NCBI GenBank assembly: GCA_963680875.1 | Contig: OY804579.1 | Location: 50,308,536 to 50,372,535, forward strand | Reading direction: 5' to 3' | Source of the DNA: Bathymodiolus brooksi | Taxonomy: Eukaryota; Mollusca; Bivalvia; Mytilida; Modiolidae | Length of the DNA: 64,000 nucleotides | Part shown: piece after piece, positions 11,016-21,190 of the stretch | Position numbering within the stretch: the stretch's first letter is position 1 | Layout: the number at the start of each line of letters is the position of its first letter | Translations under genes and position numbers: made by a program | Notes under the pieces: generated by a model | The model's input: only the letters and a program-made list of their open reading frames with translations | Told to the model about the DNA's origin: nothing | Databases searched by the model: none

Positions 11016-12465
11016 TCATAGAGTGATGACATCTGAACTATCCTGTACATCATTACCATTTTTATGTTGGTTCTTCTTTGTTGTAGTGCTGGCCATTTTG
11101 GTTCGCTTAGCATAGATGTAACACTGCTTTCTTTTGAGTTGTCCCCATTCACAAATATGACAGCACGGCGTTAGTATTTTTCTAGTTTGGTCAAGTTGAA
11201 TTTGGTGTAAGGATCCCATATGGTTGCATCATATTCTAAATTAGCAGTTGATGAGGCGTTCTTTGTTATATGGTTGATTAAGATAAGGAAGAGAAGCGGT
11301 CTAAATACGGTTCGTCGTGGTACGCCAGATGTAACCTCTGATCTTGAAGAGTGTTTACCTTCAAGCACTAAGTACTTCTTGCTTCCGATTTGTTAGGAAA
11401 TCCTTAGTTCAACTGTGCAGGTATCCACGAACTTCATAATAGCTAAGCTTATCCAGTAACCTTTGATGTGGCACTTTGTCGAATGCTTTACTGAAGTAGA
11501 GAAGCATACCATCTACTGGTTAATTTCTATTCGAGCTATTTGCGAGGTCATGGACTGTCATTATGATTTGTGACTCGCATGATCGAGATTTCCGGAAACC
11601 ATGCTGAGCATTGAGATGTTTCATTACAGTGCTATGTATGATGTGCTCCATGATCTTACAGCATATTGGTGTTAGTTATACTGGTCTGTAGTTTGATGGT
11701 TTACTACGATCTCCCTTCTTGAATAGTGATGTTATAAATGCATCTTTCCAGATTGTTGGCACTTGGCTCTGATGTAGTGAGGCCTGGAAAATTAAAGTTA
11801 GAGCTGGTGTTAACTCTTCGTGTAGCTCTTTTAAAAAACGACCTGATATGTTGTCTGGTCCTGTTGCCTTGTTTGGATTTAAGGCTGATAAGATTTTTTT
11901 TTTAAATTCCATCTGGGTGTATTTCTATTTGTTTGAGGTCAGGGAATGGTGTGCGATCCATAGTTGGTACATTAGTTGTATCCTTCTCAGTAAAAACTGA
12001 TGTAAGCTGTTAAGGGTGTTGGTCTTTTCCAGACTACTGCCTTTAGTGAATGGCGCAACGCCGGTTGAATCACATCTTTTGCTTTTCATGAATGACCATA
12101 AACGATTAGGATTTGATTTTATGTCGTCACTTATCATTGTGCTGACATAGTTGTTATATGTTTTACGACATTCAATTTGACATTTCTTTTTGATAGATGT
12201 ATATAGTGGTCCCAATATTTTGGGGTTTTTTGTTTGCTTTCCTGGAAAGTCTGTTGATTTCTGTATTAATCAAGATTTGGCTGTATCTGACTGATGTCAT
12301 TTTGGATGGTACATGTACATCTATAAGCTCTTGGCACATGTTACTGAAATATTCCCACAGGCTATTGATTTTGGTACTGATGGTATTAACATCAATAAAG
12401 GTTTTTACTGCATCAAATATATCTGACTTTAAGTTTATTATATCGGGTTTTTTCCAAAGATAGAT
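11016..12465 (-). pseudogene. Non-LTR retrotransposon (LINE) ORF2 fragment
   Basis: Read on the minus strand, 12465 to ~11930 encodes the linker between endonuclease and reverse transcriptase. 11912-11676 encodes RT motifs including NPNKATGPDNISGRFLKEL and FKKGDRSKPSNYRPV. Further on come FSKAFDKVPHQRLL (near 11500) and TSGVP with PLLFLILINHI (near 11280-11330). The frame then jumps to thumb-like WDPYTKFNLTKLEK (near 11180-11220), so the catalytic FADD region is deleted. Several frameshifts separate the pieces. It is a dead LINE piece of the CR1/Jockey type. It ends abruptly at 12465 against an unrelated plus-strand retroelement fragment. Confidence 0.85.
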
Positions 12466-12977
12466 TTAATATAGATGATGTCCTTTCACCAAATAATTCT
12501 AGGTTTGGTGATTTCGTTGATCACGTCTATCCCATTGAGTTTGAAATAAAGGAGACTACAGATATATGCGATTCATACATTGACCTACATTTCGCAATTG
12601 GCAGTGAGGGTCGGTTAATAACGAAACATTACGACGAAAGAGATGATTTCAATTTTACCATTGTGAAGTTTCCATTTAAATGTAACAAAATTCCTGCAGC
12701 ACCTGCATATGGAGAATGCATCTCTCGGTTGATGCGATATTCCAGAGCTAGTGGTTACTATCAGGATTTCCTTGATAGAGGGTTGCTGCTAACAAGGAAA
12801 CTACTGAACCAAGGGTTCACATTGGGTAAAGTCATCACTTTGAAAGTTTTACGGTCGCCACCAAGACTTGGTAAACCGTTATGGAATATCAATGTCACAA
12901 ATGATCACGAATATGTTCCACTTGTCGTAAGCACTTCCGGTCCTTTCCTCATTCATGACTTATCACCGGGGTTGTAA
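12462..12977 (+). pseudogene. C-terminal part of a retroelement reverse transcriptase (YIDD type)
   Basis: An uninterrupted frame of 171 codons begins RFNIDDVLSPNNSRFGDF, which I read as the catalytic YIDD motif with the Tyr replaced by Asn, followed by the thumb. Later motifs are SYIDLHFAIGSEGRL, HYDERDDFNFTIVKFPF and IPAAPAYGECISRLMRYSRA. This series is typical of a multicopy bivalve and cnidarian RT family. Its arrangement (DD motif, then a thumb with xLDL) resembles Penelope-like RTs, but I cannot name the clade. The 5' part is missing; the fragment starts where the minus-strand LINE ends. It is followed directly by the family's 3' tail. Confidence 0.7.
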
Positions 12978-13190
12978 CTAGATTAACACGACCGGTGTCA
13001 CTAGTGGAGCAAGAACTACCTACCCTTCCGGAGCACCTGAGTTCACCTCGGGTTTAAGTGGAGTTCGTGTTACTCGATCTTTAGTTTATTTGTATGTTTT
13101 GTAGATCGTTTTTTGCCCTTTTGGCCATTGCGTTGTCTGTTCTTCGATTTACAGATTCTGATTACCCATTTGGTATTTTCAAACTCTTCT
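12978..13190 (+). mobile_element. 3' untranslated tail of the YIDD-type retroelement
   Basis: Follows the stop codon of the preceding frame. It contains TAACTAGATTAACACGA, CCTTCCGGAGCACCTGAG, GTTCGTGTTACTCGATCTT, GGCCATTGCGTTGTCTGTTC and a TTTGGTATTTTCAAACTCTT end. Isolated copies of this tail lie at 8627-8820, 16790-16985 and, weakly, 41420-41575. Confidence 0.7.
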
Positions 13191-13204
13191 TACACCAGAA
13201 CGGA

Positions 13205-13715
13205 TCTATATGGAACTCCCTGTTCTTAGTGCCGATTTAGATAGCCTTTCCGCATTCCTAGTGCCATGTGTCCGCGGTTTTTAATGGCCAAATTGACGTA
13301 CCCTATGCCTATAAACCGTTGGCTATGAGCAATTTGCGTGCATGCTTTAAAGTGAATATTTCACAGAAGTTGTAGGAGGCATTTGGGAAGAGAAAGGCCA
13401 ATTTGTTTTTAAAATGGCATTCACCGCAGTAAAATATAAGTAATCTAATTTCGAAAATCAAAACAAATTTGAGAAAGGTCGATACAACAATCGTGTTGCC
13501 GATTTACTATTAACTTTATCACGATGAAAATTGGACTGTGAATACTTTATTCTATGCACAGTTAGTGTACAAAATTATTTCATTGCAAAATATTATTATG
13601 TCTAAGAAAAGAACGTTTACATATACCTACCCTGTTTGTTGATTTTTTTTTATCGACACCCGCGTTCTTAGTGTCAACTCCGGTTCCGTGCAGCCGAATA
13701 CCCGGCGTGCTACTA
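13205..13715 (-). repeat. ~500-bp inverted repeat, right arm
   Basis: Inverted partner of 9675-10165. Matching landmarks are GAAGAGAAAGGCCAATTTG, CAATCGTGTTGCCGATTTAC, CGTTTACATATACCTACC and CAACTCCGGTTCCGTGC. Confidence 0.75.
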
Positions 13716-14439
13716 TTCGTACACAAAGTATATTAAAACTTTCATCTTGATCAAGACGATTATTGTCGCGTGTTATAATATTTTCTACAAATTTTGACTT
13801 CTTGATAATTCTTTCTTAAAAAATAATTTGTCTATTAAAATGCAAATTCGTTCGCAGCTGTGCTTGGTTATTGCAAGTTCTTATGTACATTTCCACGTAT
13901 AATTCACAAATAAAGAAAATAAAATGAAAATTATATTGCTAGCGTTACACAATGATGCCACGGGTTAGACTTTTTTTACCATTTTATCTTACCGCCAAGA
14001 AAGACCACGAAATAATGAATGGATTATACTGTCATCAAATTACACCTGAATCAAAATTAAACAAAGATTTACTCTATTCAATTTTGATAATGTCATGTTT
14101 TTATTGTGTCGATGTTCATTTATCTGTTAGATGTAACAAAATCGACGACCTTGTTGAGGACCAAAAGAGAGTACTATCACAAGCGGAAACAAATGCCACG
14201 AGTGCGGGAGATGTCGTTCAATCGAGTCCGAATGAGGTCTAAAAAACTGTTCGGAATAATAATGACTGATGAAGGACTTGCCAGACTATAGTTTTTCATG
14301 GTTTCCTGAATGGTGAAAACAGAAAAAAATGTGTTTCACACAAATGATTTGTTTTACAAATGATACATAGGGATTGATTGACTGTGGGTTATAACGGCAA
14401 TTAGTGAGTTCTATTTCAGCTATGCAATTGGAGGATACA
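13716..14439. other. AT-rich sequence, nothing recognised
   Basis: Two overlapping ~60-96 codon frames near 13952-14291 have no recognisable domain. Confidence 0.35.
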
Positions 14440-14810
14440 ACAGGGAAGGGGAGCTCGTGTCCCTTTATCTGGATATTTTTAATGACGGGGATTTTATGGT
14501 TAAATGTTTGGCGCGGGTCCCTCTTTTAGAGTAGAAAGTTGTAGCCCTCTTTTTCTCTCTGGAATTCCGGAACCACCTCTGTATATTATTTACGACATTA
14601 AAAAGTTTAAATATAACATTAGCAAGTTGTTGAAATAAAAACGTAGACATCGAATTTAATGCGAACGACGCGCCTCTGGAAAAACATTCATCAAGCACGC
14701 GCACAATCACACGACAAGAAAGCCAAGAAATTTAAAATTCATTGTGAACAAGCAAGCCAAAGGTCACAAACAGGATAGCCAAAATCGGTTAAGGTCACCG
14801 ATACCTATTT
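14440..14810 (-). repeat. Dispersed bivalve-type repeat
   Basis: Read on the minus strand it runs GGTGACCTTAACCGATTTTG, CTATCCTGTTTGTGACCTTT, GCTTGCTTGTTCACA, TTGGCTTTCTTGTCGTGTG and ends near GGGACACGAG. A short matching piece lies at 5895-5932. It carries an 81-codon frame but no recognisable domain. I recognise the pattern as a common dispersed repeat; its class is unknown. Confidence 0.45.
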
Positions 14811-15419
14811 GGGAAATACTCAATATTCGATTAACAAAATAAAAATAGCGTAACCGATAAAATTATAATCGTCAGAAACAGGTCAAACAAATTAAATAAA
14901 TAGATCATATTTATATTTTATTGGAGTATAGGTGATTTTAATTTCGCCAAGAAAAAAATGAAATACTGCTAAAGTTGGTGTTAAACACCAAACAATCAAT
15001 CAATTTCTGTAGTACACTCTGGTTTTTCGCTAGGAATTGTGTCACAAATTTTGCCGAAATAATGTGCCGGTAGCTTTACAGGCAAACATTGTCGGAACAC
15101 GTTTGTAGGTCTCAACACCATCTTTCTTTCTTTTTTTTCTAAATAATGTTTTTCTCCGAAATGATATAAAACGAATATGACATTTATACCGGTGTCATAG
15201 AGTACACCTTCCCCCATAGTAGATTAACTCCCCTGAAGATTTACTATATAGTATTTATTCCGCATAGTAAACCTTCCTACCTATTCAAATACTGCAAAAT
15301 GGCTCCGTACATTTTTTTGTTACCTTTTAATCATAACCGGATATAATTAATGGTATATAGCAATTAGAATTAACACGATTAAGGTGCTAAATTCCGAATC
15401 AATTGTAATTATCCGGATT
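14811..15419. other. Sequence with a SINE-like tail and array-related pieces
   Basis: AAGTTGGTGTTAAACACCAAACAATCAATCAATTT at 14966-15004 (quoted in parts: AAGTTGGTGTTAAACACC, then CAATCAATCAAT) is the tail of the SINE-like family. At 15215-15275 GAAGATTTACTATATAG and GTAAACCTTCC are degenerate relatives of the array that follows. Confidence 0.5.
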
Positions 15420-15985
15420 AAGGGGGAACATTTACTCTATAGCAAAATATCGGGGGGAATGATCGGCTATGAATGGGGGAATTTTTGCTATATAGTAAAT
15501 TTTCCTCGGGGGAATATTTACTATATAATAAAGTATCTGGGGGGAAGGTTTACTATATAGCAAATATTCCGAGGAGGAATAGTAAACATTTCGGGGGAAG
15601 GTTTGCCATGCGGAAGGTTTACTATATAGTAAATATTCCGAGGAGGAATAGTAAAGATTCCGGGGGGAAGGTTTGCCATGCGGAAGGTTTACTATATAGC
15701 AAATATTCCGAAGAGGAATAGTAAAGATTCCGGGGGGAAGGTTTGCCATGCGGAAGGTTTACTATATAGCAAATATTCCGAGTAGGAATAGTAAAGATTC
15801 CGGGGGGAAGGTTTACTATATATAGCAAATATTCCGAGGAGGAATAGTAAAGATTCCGGGGGGGGGGGGGGGGGAGAGGTTTGCCATGCGGGAGGTTTAC
15901 TATAAAGAGCAAATATTCCGAGGGGGAATAGTAAAGATTCCGGGGGGGGAAGGTGTGCCATGCGGCAGGTTTAGTATACGACATC
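15420..15985. repeat. ~70-bp tandem array with palindromic core
   Basis: About seven imperfect units. The complete unit (starts near 15601, 15671, 15741 and 15879) runs GTTTGCCATGCGGAAGGTTT, ACTATATAGCAAATATTCCG, AGGAGGAATAGTAAAGATTC, CGGGGGGAAG. The part around TTTACTATATAGTAAA is palindromic. A G-run of about 19 lies at 15857-15875. Proline-rich minus-strand frames through the array are by-products of the G runs. Confidence 0.85.
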
Positions 15986-16789
15986 GGTAATACCGTATTT
16001 CTTTTTATGCCCAGGATTAAGTTGTGAACGGTGAAAGGTTACATGCATATTTAACATGTTTGATTTATACATTGCTGCATGTTTCTCGTTGCACCTGCCA
16101 TGAATGTGTTAAGTCATAAATATACACTCCTTTCTTAATTGTTGAAGTATTGAATTATTATGTCAACACGATTGACTTGAAAAAAAAAAACAATAACGGA
16201 GGTATTTGCCAAAAAATGACAGGTGTAACGATTTAGATTACCTTTATATGATAATTTTGAATAGGCACACGTTCATCTAACGCGGAAATACCTATACAAC
16301 CTTTAGTCTCTATCAACCAGACTCACATATGCTATGTAACAGTGTCGGGTTTCACATTATTAATAGGTTTCCTACCAATAGGTGTCGATAAATATAGGAA
16401 GGTGGAGCTTAACACCAATGGCGAAGTGAACAATAAGAACAAAACGCACGTGGCACTCACTGTTTGTATACGTGAACGAAAGCTCGCAGAAACTCAAGAA
16501 CGTCTCAGTTTCATGCCAGAAGTTAACATATTCGTATCCGATCACAAATAGTTAACCTTAGTTATTGTGTATTTTAACCAAATGGGATAGAAAGTTCGAG
16601 GTACCAGTATTGACTGTAGATGTATCGTTTTTCATTTCTTGAAACGGAAGTTGCTATCTTGGCCAATATTGTTTTTCTCGAGAGAGAATTTATGATTTAA
16701 AGTCATTTTATACCTCAAATTCATATATTTTTTCTTTCCTCTATCACTGCCAAAACTTTTACCGAACTGTATATATATGCAACACACCG
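15986..16789. other. AT-rich sequence, nothing recognised
   Basis: One 69-codon frame (16342-16551) without a recognisable domain. No splice-site context was convincing. Confidence 0.35.
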
Positions 16790-17180
16790 GCCTAGTGTCT
16801 TAATAGAAGCAGGAACTTCTTACCCTTCGTGAACACCTGACTTCACTCCCGGTTTATTGGTGGGGTCCGTGTTGCTCATCTTTTTAGCTTTTTGTGTTGT
16901 CCTATGATGTGTCTTTACGTTCTGAGTTCCGTGTTGTGATGTCCGCTACGATTTCCGCATAAACACGATGTTCGGTTCGTCTTTATCTCTAGTTGTTTGT
17001 ATGGGGTGGGGGTGGGGGTCATGTCTTATTTACGTTATATGTGTTTGTGCATAGTGGTGTCCAATACATATTGTGTTGTGTTTTGTTTTGTTTTTGATCG
17101 TGTTGTGTACCTTATGTTGTCAGTTTCTCTGGATTGTCCATTTTGATTGCCCCTTCGGTATTCCGAGTCTAACGTTTATT
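16790..17180 (+). mobile_element. Retroelement 3' tail, composite copy
   Basis: Contains both tail types in order: CCGGCCTAGTGTCTTAATAG, GAACACCTGACTTCACTCCC, GGGGTCCGTGTTGCTCATCT, then CTCTAGTTGTTTGTA, CATGTCTTATTTACGTTAT, GCATAGTGGTGTCCAATACA and TTGATTGCCCCTTCGGTATT. It therefore joins the subtypes seen separately at 8627 and 9225 into one longer 3' end. Confidence 0.65.
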
Positions 17181-17319
17181 TATTGACCTTTTATGAAAGT
17201 TTTACATTGTTTCAATTACTGTTTTTAAAGGAACTTTTTTGACGGTTTATTTTTTCGTGAACGGAATTCGCTTTTGAAATCACGGTATATCTGGACTACT
17301 AAATTATTTTCCCGCCATA

Positions 17320-17540
17320 TTATACATCGACACTAGCCTCTATTGTCATACTGCTGATAAAGGCCAGCTTCCATCGTCGTTCGGCCATGTGACGATATGT
17401 ACTCGATGTGATAAAATTTGTCAGTGACTTGCGACAGGTCGGGGTTTTCTTCGGATATTCCGGTTTCCTCCACCAATAAAACTGACAGCCACGATATAAC
17501 TGAAATATTGTTGAAAGTGTCATTAAACACCATAATCATC
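17320..17540 (-). mobile_element. SINE-like element (GTTTAACGCCAC family)
   Basis: Minus-strand copy with GACGATATGTACTCGATGTG, TTTGTCAGTGACTTGCGACA, TTCCTCCACCAATAAAACTG and TTGAAAGTGTCATTAAACACC on the plus strand (the last in two parts, TTGAAAGTGTC and ATTAAACACC). The tRNA-like end is missing. Confidence 0.75.
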
Positions 17541-18640
17541 GATCGGTCATGATTGTCCTCTCTGTGTAGATCAGTATTCCGTTATAACAAATTACTAATC
17601 TGACACTATAACAGATTAGTAATTTCGTATTACAAACTATAAAACAATATTAGTGTGGACCTTCCCAGCGTCCGTATGATTCTTTCCAGTATTGAAATGT
17701 TAGCTCAAAATTTATAGTTGAACAACATATTTATGTACAGAGATTTCAATGATTTTCTGTTATCGTCTATAAATTATATTAAATTATCATGTCAATGTCA
17801 AAAATGTAAGCTAAGAAATGATTTAAGTGTCACATAAAAAAAAGTCTTATGATTTTATCAGCGAATTTTATCGCATTAGAATATTAGATATTAAACAAAT
17901 TTAAAGAGTGTATAATGCATGCAAATTATTTATTTCGTTATAGATAGATCGTGCGTATATCTTTTTAATGCAGAGTGGTGCGGAGAATGATCATGATAAT
18001 AATGAGAAGCATTTTACTGGTGTAGAGCAAAAAATAATAAAAAAAAAAAAAATCAGCTAAATATGAAATTTAAAAAATTAGAATCAATAAGAAATGTAAA
18101 AGCGAACTTTTTCGCTTATAATTTTAAGGGTAGGGAAAGATGACGATATACAACACAATCAATTCAACCTTTTTATCCTTATTTCACATAAATCTTTTTA
18201 TTCTTCAGAAAAAAGAAAAGAAAAAAAGAAAGTTCTTTTTACTGATTTTACCAGTAAGCCAATTTCATGGGAAAGGGTATAAAGTAAGAAAAACACGCTT
18301 CGGTTGTTCTTTTGTTAATCGTCCTTCATTTATCAATGCTATCAAACAAATGTTTATATAAATACGTTAATATTTACACGCGAGTCGATTGTTATTTTTT
18401 TTTTTACAGTATTTGAAGTAGAAAACCTGATCCGAAATTATAAATGATTTCATGACTTACTTCTGTTTTATTGTTGTGAAGAAAATACCAATAATAACTT
18501 GTTTTTGACAATGTCCCAATGGAATTTGAGATTTTAAATAATTTTCATTTCTAAAAAATTCAACAGACAGATTAATTGCACTGCAAATGAAAACAGTGGG
18601 CGTGTCCAACTTGTTCTGCACCACTTCAAATGAAAGATAA
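17541..18640. other. AT-rich region upstream of the bHLH gene
   Basis: No transposon is recognised here, unlike most of the window. It may hold distal regulatory sequence of the bHLH gene, but no element could be defined by eye. Confidence 0.35.
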
Positions 18641-18650
18641 AATTCACACC

Positions 18651-18710
18651 GATTGGTTATTTGAAAAGGTTGACAGGTAAAAATAAAGGTATGTCAGGTG
18701 TGGTATATAA
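18651..18710 (+). promoter_or_regulatory. Putative core promoter of the atonal homologue
   Basis: TATATAA at 18704-18710 lies about 225 bp before the start codon, with an E-box CAGGTG at 18695-18700 directly upstream and an inverted CCAAT (ATTGG) near 18651. Another E-box-type CATATG occurs near 18736. E-boxes close to the TATA box would suit auto- or cross-regulation by bHLH factors, as known for atonal genes. That regulation is inference. Confidence 0.5.
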
Positions 18711-18934
18711 GATTCAGTATGTAGTTCCAGTTTCCATATGGCATAAATAAAATATCAATATTGCGGAAAAGGTTTTTTTTTGCGCTCTTAGAATTCGAAT
18801 ATGATGTAACAATGCATTGATCTTCATGGTATAGGAGGAGATGAATTTTTAAAAAAAGTCGGTTGAACTTTTGTTAGATTTATTGTGATATTGTATTATT
18901 TATTTATTATTTTACAATAATAATTTATATAATA

Positions 18935-19504
18935 ATGGAAACAGTCTACTTTCAATTGGGATATCCCGAATCTGTTTCAACAACAAAAGCGTCAGAAACG
19001 GTGCACCATAGTTTTGCAAGGAACAAAACATTTCTGTTGGATAATATTCAGCCTCTTCAACAATTTGATTCAAATGACGAGGATCTCGACAGTTTAACGT
19101 CACCGTCAACATACATGCCCAGTGACAGTGACCTTACACCCCTCACGACCCCGGATACACCTTTAAGTTCACATTTAACCGATCGGACTCGTTTTATTTT
19201 CCCACCAGATGAAAAACAGTTAAACGAACTTTGTGCAAATTCAGACGATTACAAAATTCAACGACATCGTCAAAAATATTCATCTAGACGGAGAAATAGT
19301 GCTTTACCGACAAAAGACGTTCTTCTGAAACGACGACTGGCCGCGAATGCTCGGGAAAGGCGAAGAATGGAAAGCTTGAACGTTGCCTTTGATCATTTAC
19401 GATCCGTAATCCCCGCTATTAGTGATAATCAAAAACTTTCTAAGTATGAAACACTTCAAATGGCTCAGAGTTACATTGGAGCCCTTCAGGATTTACTGGA
19501 CTGA
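18935..19504 (+). CDS. ato: Atonal-family bHLH transcription factor
   Basis: A complete single-exon protein of 189 residues. The C-terminal bHLH covers about residues 132-187. The basic region [14 protein letters not shown] holds the NARER core that contacts E-box DNA, helix 1 is [15 protein letters not shown], the loop is short, and helix 2 is [31 protein letters not shown] plus [11 protein letters not shown] is the signature of the Atonal/Atoh1/Atoh7 group rather than neurogenin or NeuroD, which have KANARERNRM. As in Drosophila Atonal, the protein ends right after helix 2. The N-terminal half is acidic and rich in Ser/Thr-Pro (residues 54-80), a likely activation or phospho-regulated segment. 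The ATG has a favourable context (AATAATGG). Expected role: nuclear proneural factor acting as a dimer with an E protein, specifying sensory neurons. Whether it is the Atoh1 or Atoh7 orthologue is not resolved. Confidence 0.93.
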   Translation: METVYFQLGYPESVSTTKASETVHHSFARNKTFLLDNIQPLQQFDSNDEDLDSLTSPSTYMPSDSDLTPLTTPDTPLSSHLTDRTRFIFPPDEKQLNELCANSDDYKIQRHRQKYSSRRRNSALPTKDVLLKRRLAANARERRRMESLNVAFDHLRSVIPAISDNQKLSKYETLQMAQSYIGALQDLLD

Positions 19505-19795
19505 AAATAATATATTGTAACTGGATTGTGATTTCAATTCTAATGCTTCAAAAGTTTTCAATGCGTATTGAGAATTGAGTAAACCAACACATTGGTCCAA
19601 TTACTACACCTGCTAACCACTTTTGAATTGATTTGCATTTAAATCTGTGGATTAAGATAGTGAAAGTGTGAATTTTAATTAACTATGCTGATGATCTGTT
19701 ATTTTTTTTAAGAGCAAGACAGTCTTCCGATCTTAGGAAAAAATCATTTTCTCGTTAAATTTTACTATATGTTAATTTATACAAAATGTTCAGAA

Positions 19796-19801
19796 AATAA
19801 A
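19796..19801 (+). terminator. Putative poly(A) signal of the bHLH gene
   Basis: AATAAA about 290 bp after the stop codon, in an AT-rich context. It is the first canonical signal downstream of the gene. Confidence 0.5.
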
Positions 19802-20159
19802 ATATATAAATTATATATGTAATTATAGTTTTTTAAAATGTGTCAATCACTATGACTTGTAATGTCATGTGAATAAGACTTTTCACTTCATCCATTTTTT
19901 GTGTGCAACATGTATCAAATGATTTGGCGTTGTATTTTAACCAGTGAGTTGAACCAATGTCAAGGTTGTAGCCACCTGCACTCCCATATATCTGTACACG
20001 GGGAGGATGGTGGGTACAGAAGCATTCTCGATAGAGGGAGTGACATTTTTTTTTTCTAATACGACTGGTACTTTATCGGTTGTGCCAATGCGTGAGAATT
20101 TTCATACGTTTCAAAATAGCAAATCAAATTCATGAATATTGAGTCAGTAGTTATCTAAA
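19802..20159. other. Sequence downstream of the bHLH gene, nothing recognised
   Basis: No coding or repeat structure seen before the SINE-like element at 20160. Confidence 0.35.
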
Positions 20160-20345
20160 AGACTGTATGCATAGGCGAGGTGTACTCGATACAACATTAT
20201 ATGATAAAATTTGTCAGTGATTTGCAACAGATCGGTAGTTTTATTTGGGTACTCCGGTTTCCTCCACCAATAAAACTGACCGCCACGATATAACTTACAT
20301 ATTGTTGAAAGTGGCGTTAAACACCATAAAACCGATTCAAACCAA
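20160..20345 (-). mobile_element. SINE-like element (GTTTAACGCCAC family)
   Basis: Plus-strand order GGCGAGGTGTACTCGATACA, ACATTATATGATAAAATTTG, TCCTCCACCAATAAAACTGA, CCGCCACGATATAACT and GTGGCGTTAAACACC shows a minus-strand copy lacking its tRNA-like head. Confidence 0.8.
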
Positions 20346-20544
20346 ACCTGGATGTACAATGTTCAAATTTTAAAGTTTTCGGTGCCTTTGGATGTTTACT
20401 CATTCAAATTCTAAATTAGAATTTCATTCTATTGTTCTTTCAAATATCTTTATAAACACATGCAGCAAATTTTATTGGCAGAAGAAAACAGGAATTTGTG
20501 ATTAAGGGTGCTATTATATGTCACGGTGGAGAATAAAACAACGT

Positions 20545-20640
20545 CATACACATGCAAATGGCGGAGACTTCGTCCAACTGTATATAAGAAATACATCTAC
20601 TATGTAGCGCATTACATTTATCAAGTCATGATATGCACAG
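20545..20640 (+). repeat. Inverted repeat, left arm (ATGGCGGAGAC)
   Basis: CAAATGGCGGAGACTTCGTCC and the following GCGCATTACATTTATCAAGT match the minus strand of 21070-21190 (longest block quoted in two parts, CAAATGGCGG and AGACTTCGTCC). In the right arm the same block reads ATGGCGGAGACTTTGTCCTT, then CTGCAG followed by GTAAGA, like a short first exon with a splice donor. Here the donor is lost. It could be a mobile promoter/first-exon fragment. Confidence 0.45.
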
Positions 20641-20714
20641 TACTTCTCGGAAGGATTACATAAACTTCAGTTAAATGTTAAGTATTGATTACGCCTTTGT
20701 CAGTTTTAATATAG

Positions 20715-20930
20715 GGATTAGGGTTATGGCATTTAACGCCACTTTCAACAATATTTCAGCTATATTGTGGCGGTCAGTTTTATTGATGGAGGAAACCGGA
20801 GTATCCGGAGAAAACCACCAACCTGCCGTATGTCACTGACAAACTTTATCACATAATGTTGTATCAAGTACACCTCGCCTGAGCAGAATTCGAATTCACA
20901 ACGTTATAGTGGTGATTCCATTAATTTTTA
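20715..20930 (+). mobile_element. SINE-like element (GTTTAACGCCAC family)
   Basis: A good copy: TTTAACGCCACTTTCAACAA, TATTGTGGCGGTCAG, GGAGGAAACCGGAGTATCC, GTCACTGACAAACTTTATCA, CATAATGTTGTATCAAGTAC, CTCGCCTGAGCAGAATTCGA and ACAACGTTATAGTGGTGAT. The GAATTCGAATTC-like part is the complement of a tRNA B box in the reverse direction. Confidence 0.8.
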
Positions 20931-21069
20931 ATTGACATTCAAATTTTAATAAGGTCTGGACAACTCACTTCTGGTTACCTGAAATAACATCGACAATTAA
21001 TCTTCTTTTAATCAACCAAACAGTTTCTTAAAAATACTTAGATACAATGTCAGTTAAGGGCCGCAATAC

Positions 21070-21190
21070 AGGCCACATGTTGACAAGAGTACTTTGCGCA
21101 TACTGGCCTGATATATGTAATGCGTTGAATAGTAGAAAAAGATCGATTTCTTACCTGCAGAAGGACAAAGTCTCCGCCATTTTCGCGTGT
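21070..21190 (-). repeat. Inverted repeat, right arm (ATGGCGGAGAC with splice donor)
   Basis: On the minus strand it reads ATGGCGGAGACTTTGTCC, then TTCTGCAG and GTAAGAA, and further on AACGCATTACATATATCA. It could be the first exon of a minus-strand gene (nine codons) or a repeat. No second exon was found. Confidence 0.4.

Noticed and set aside
15432..15984. Proline-rich minus-strand proteins
   Set aside because: Translation of G-runs in a tandem array; frames change with every indel.
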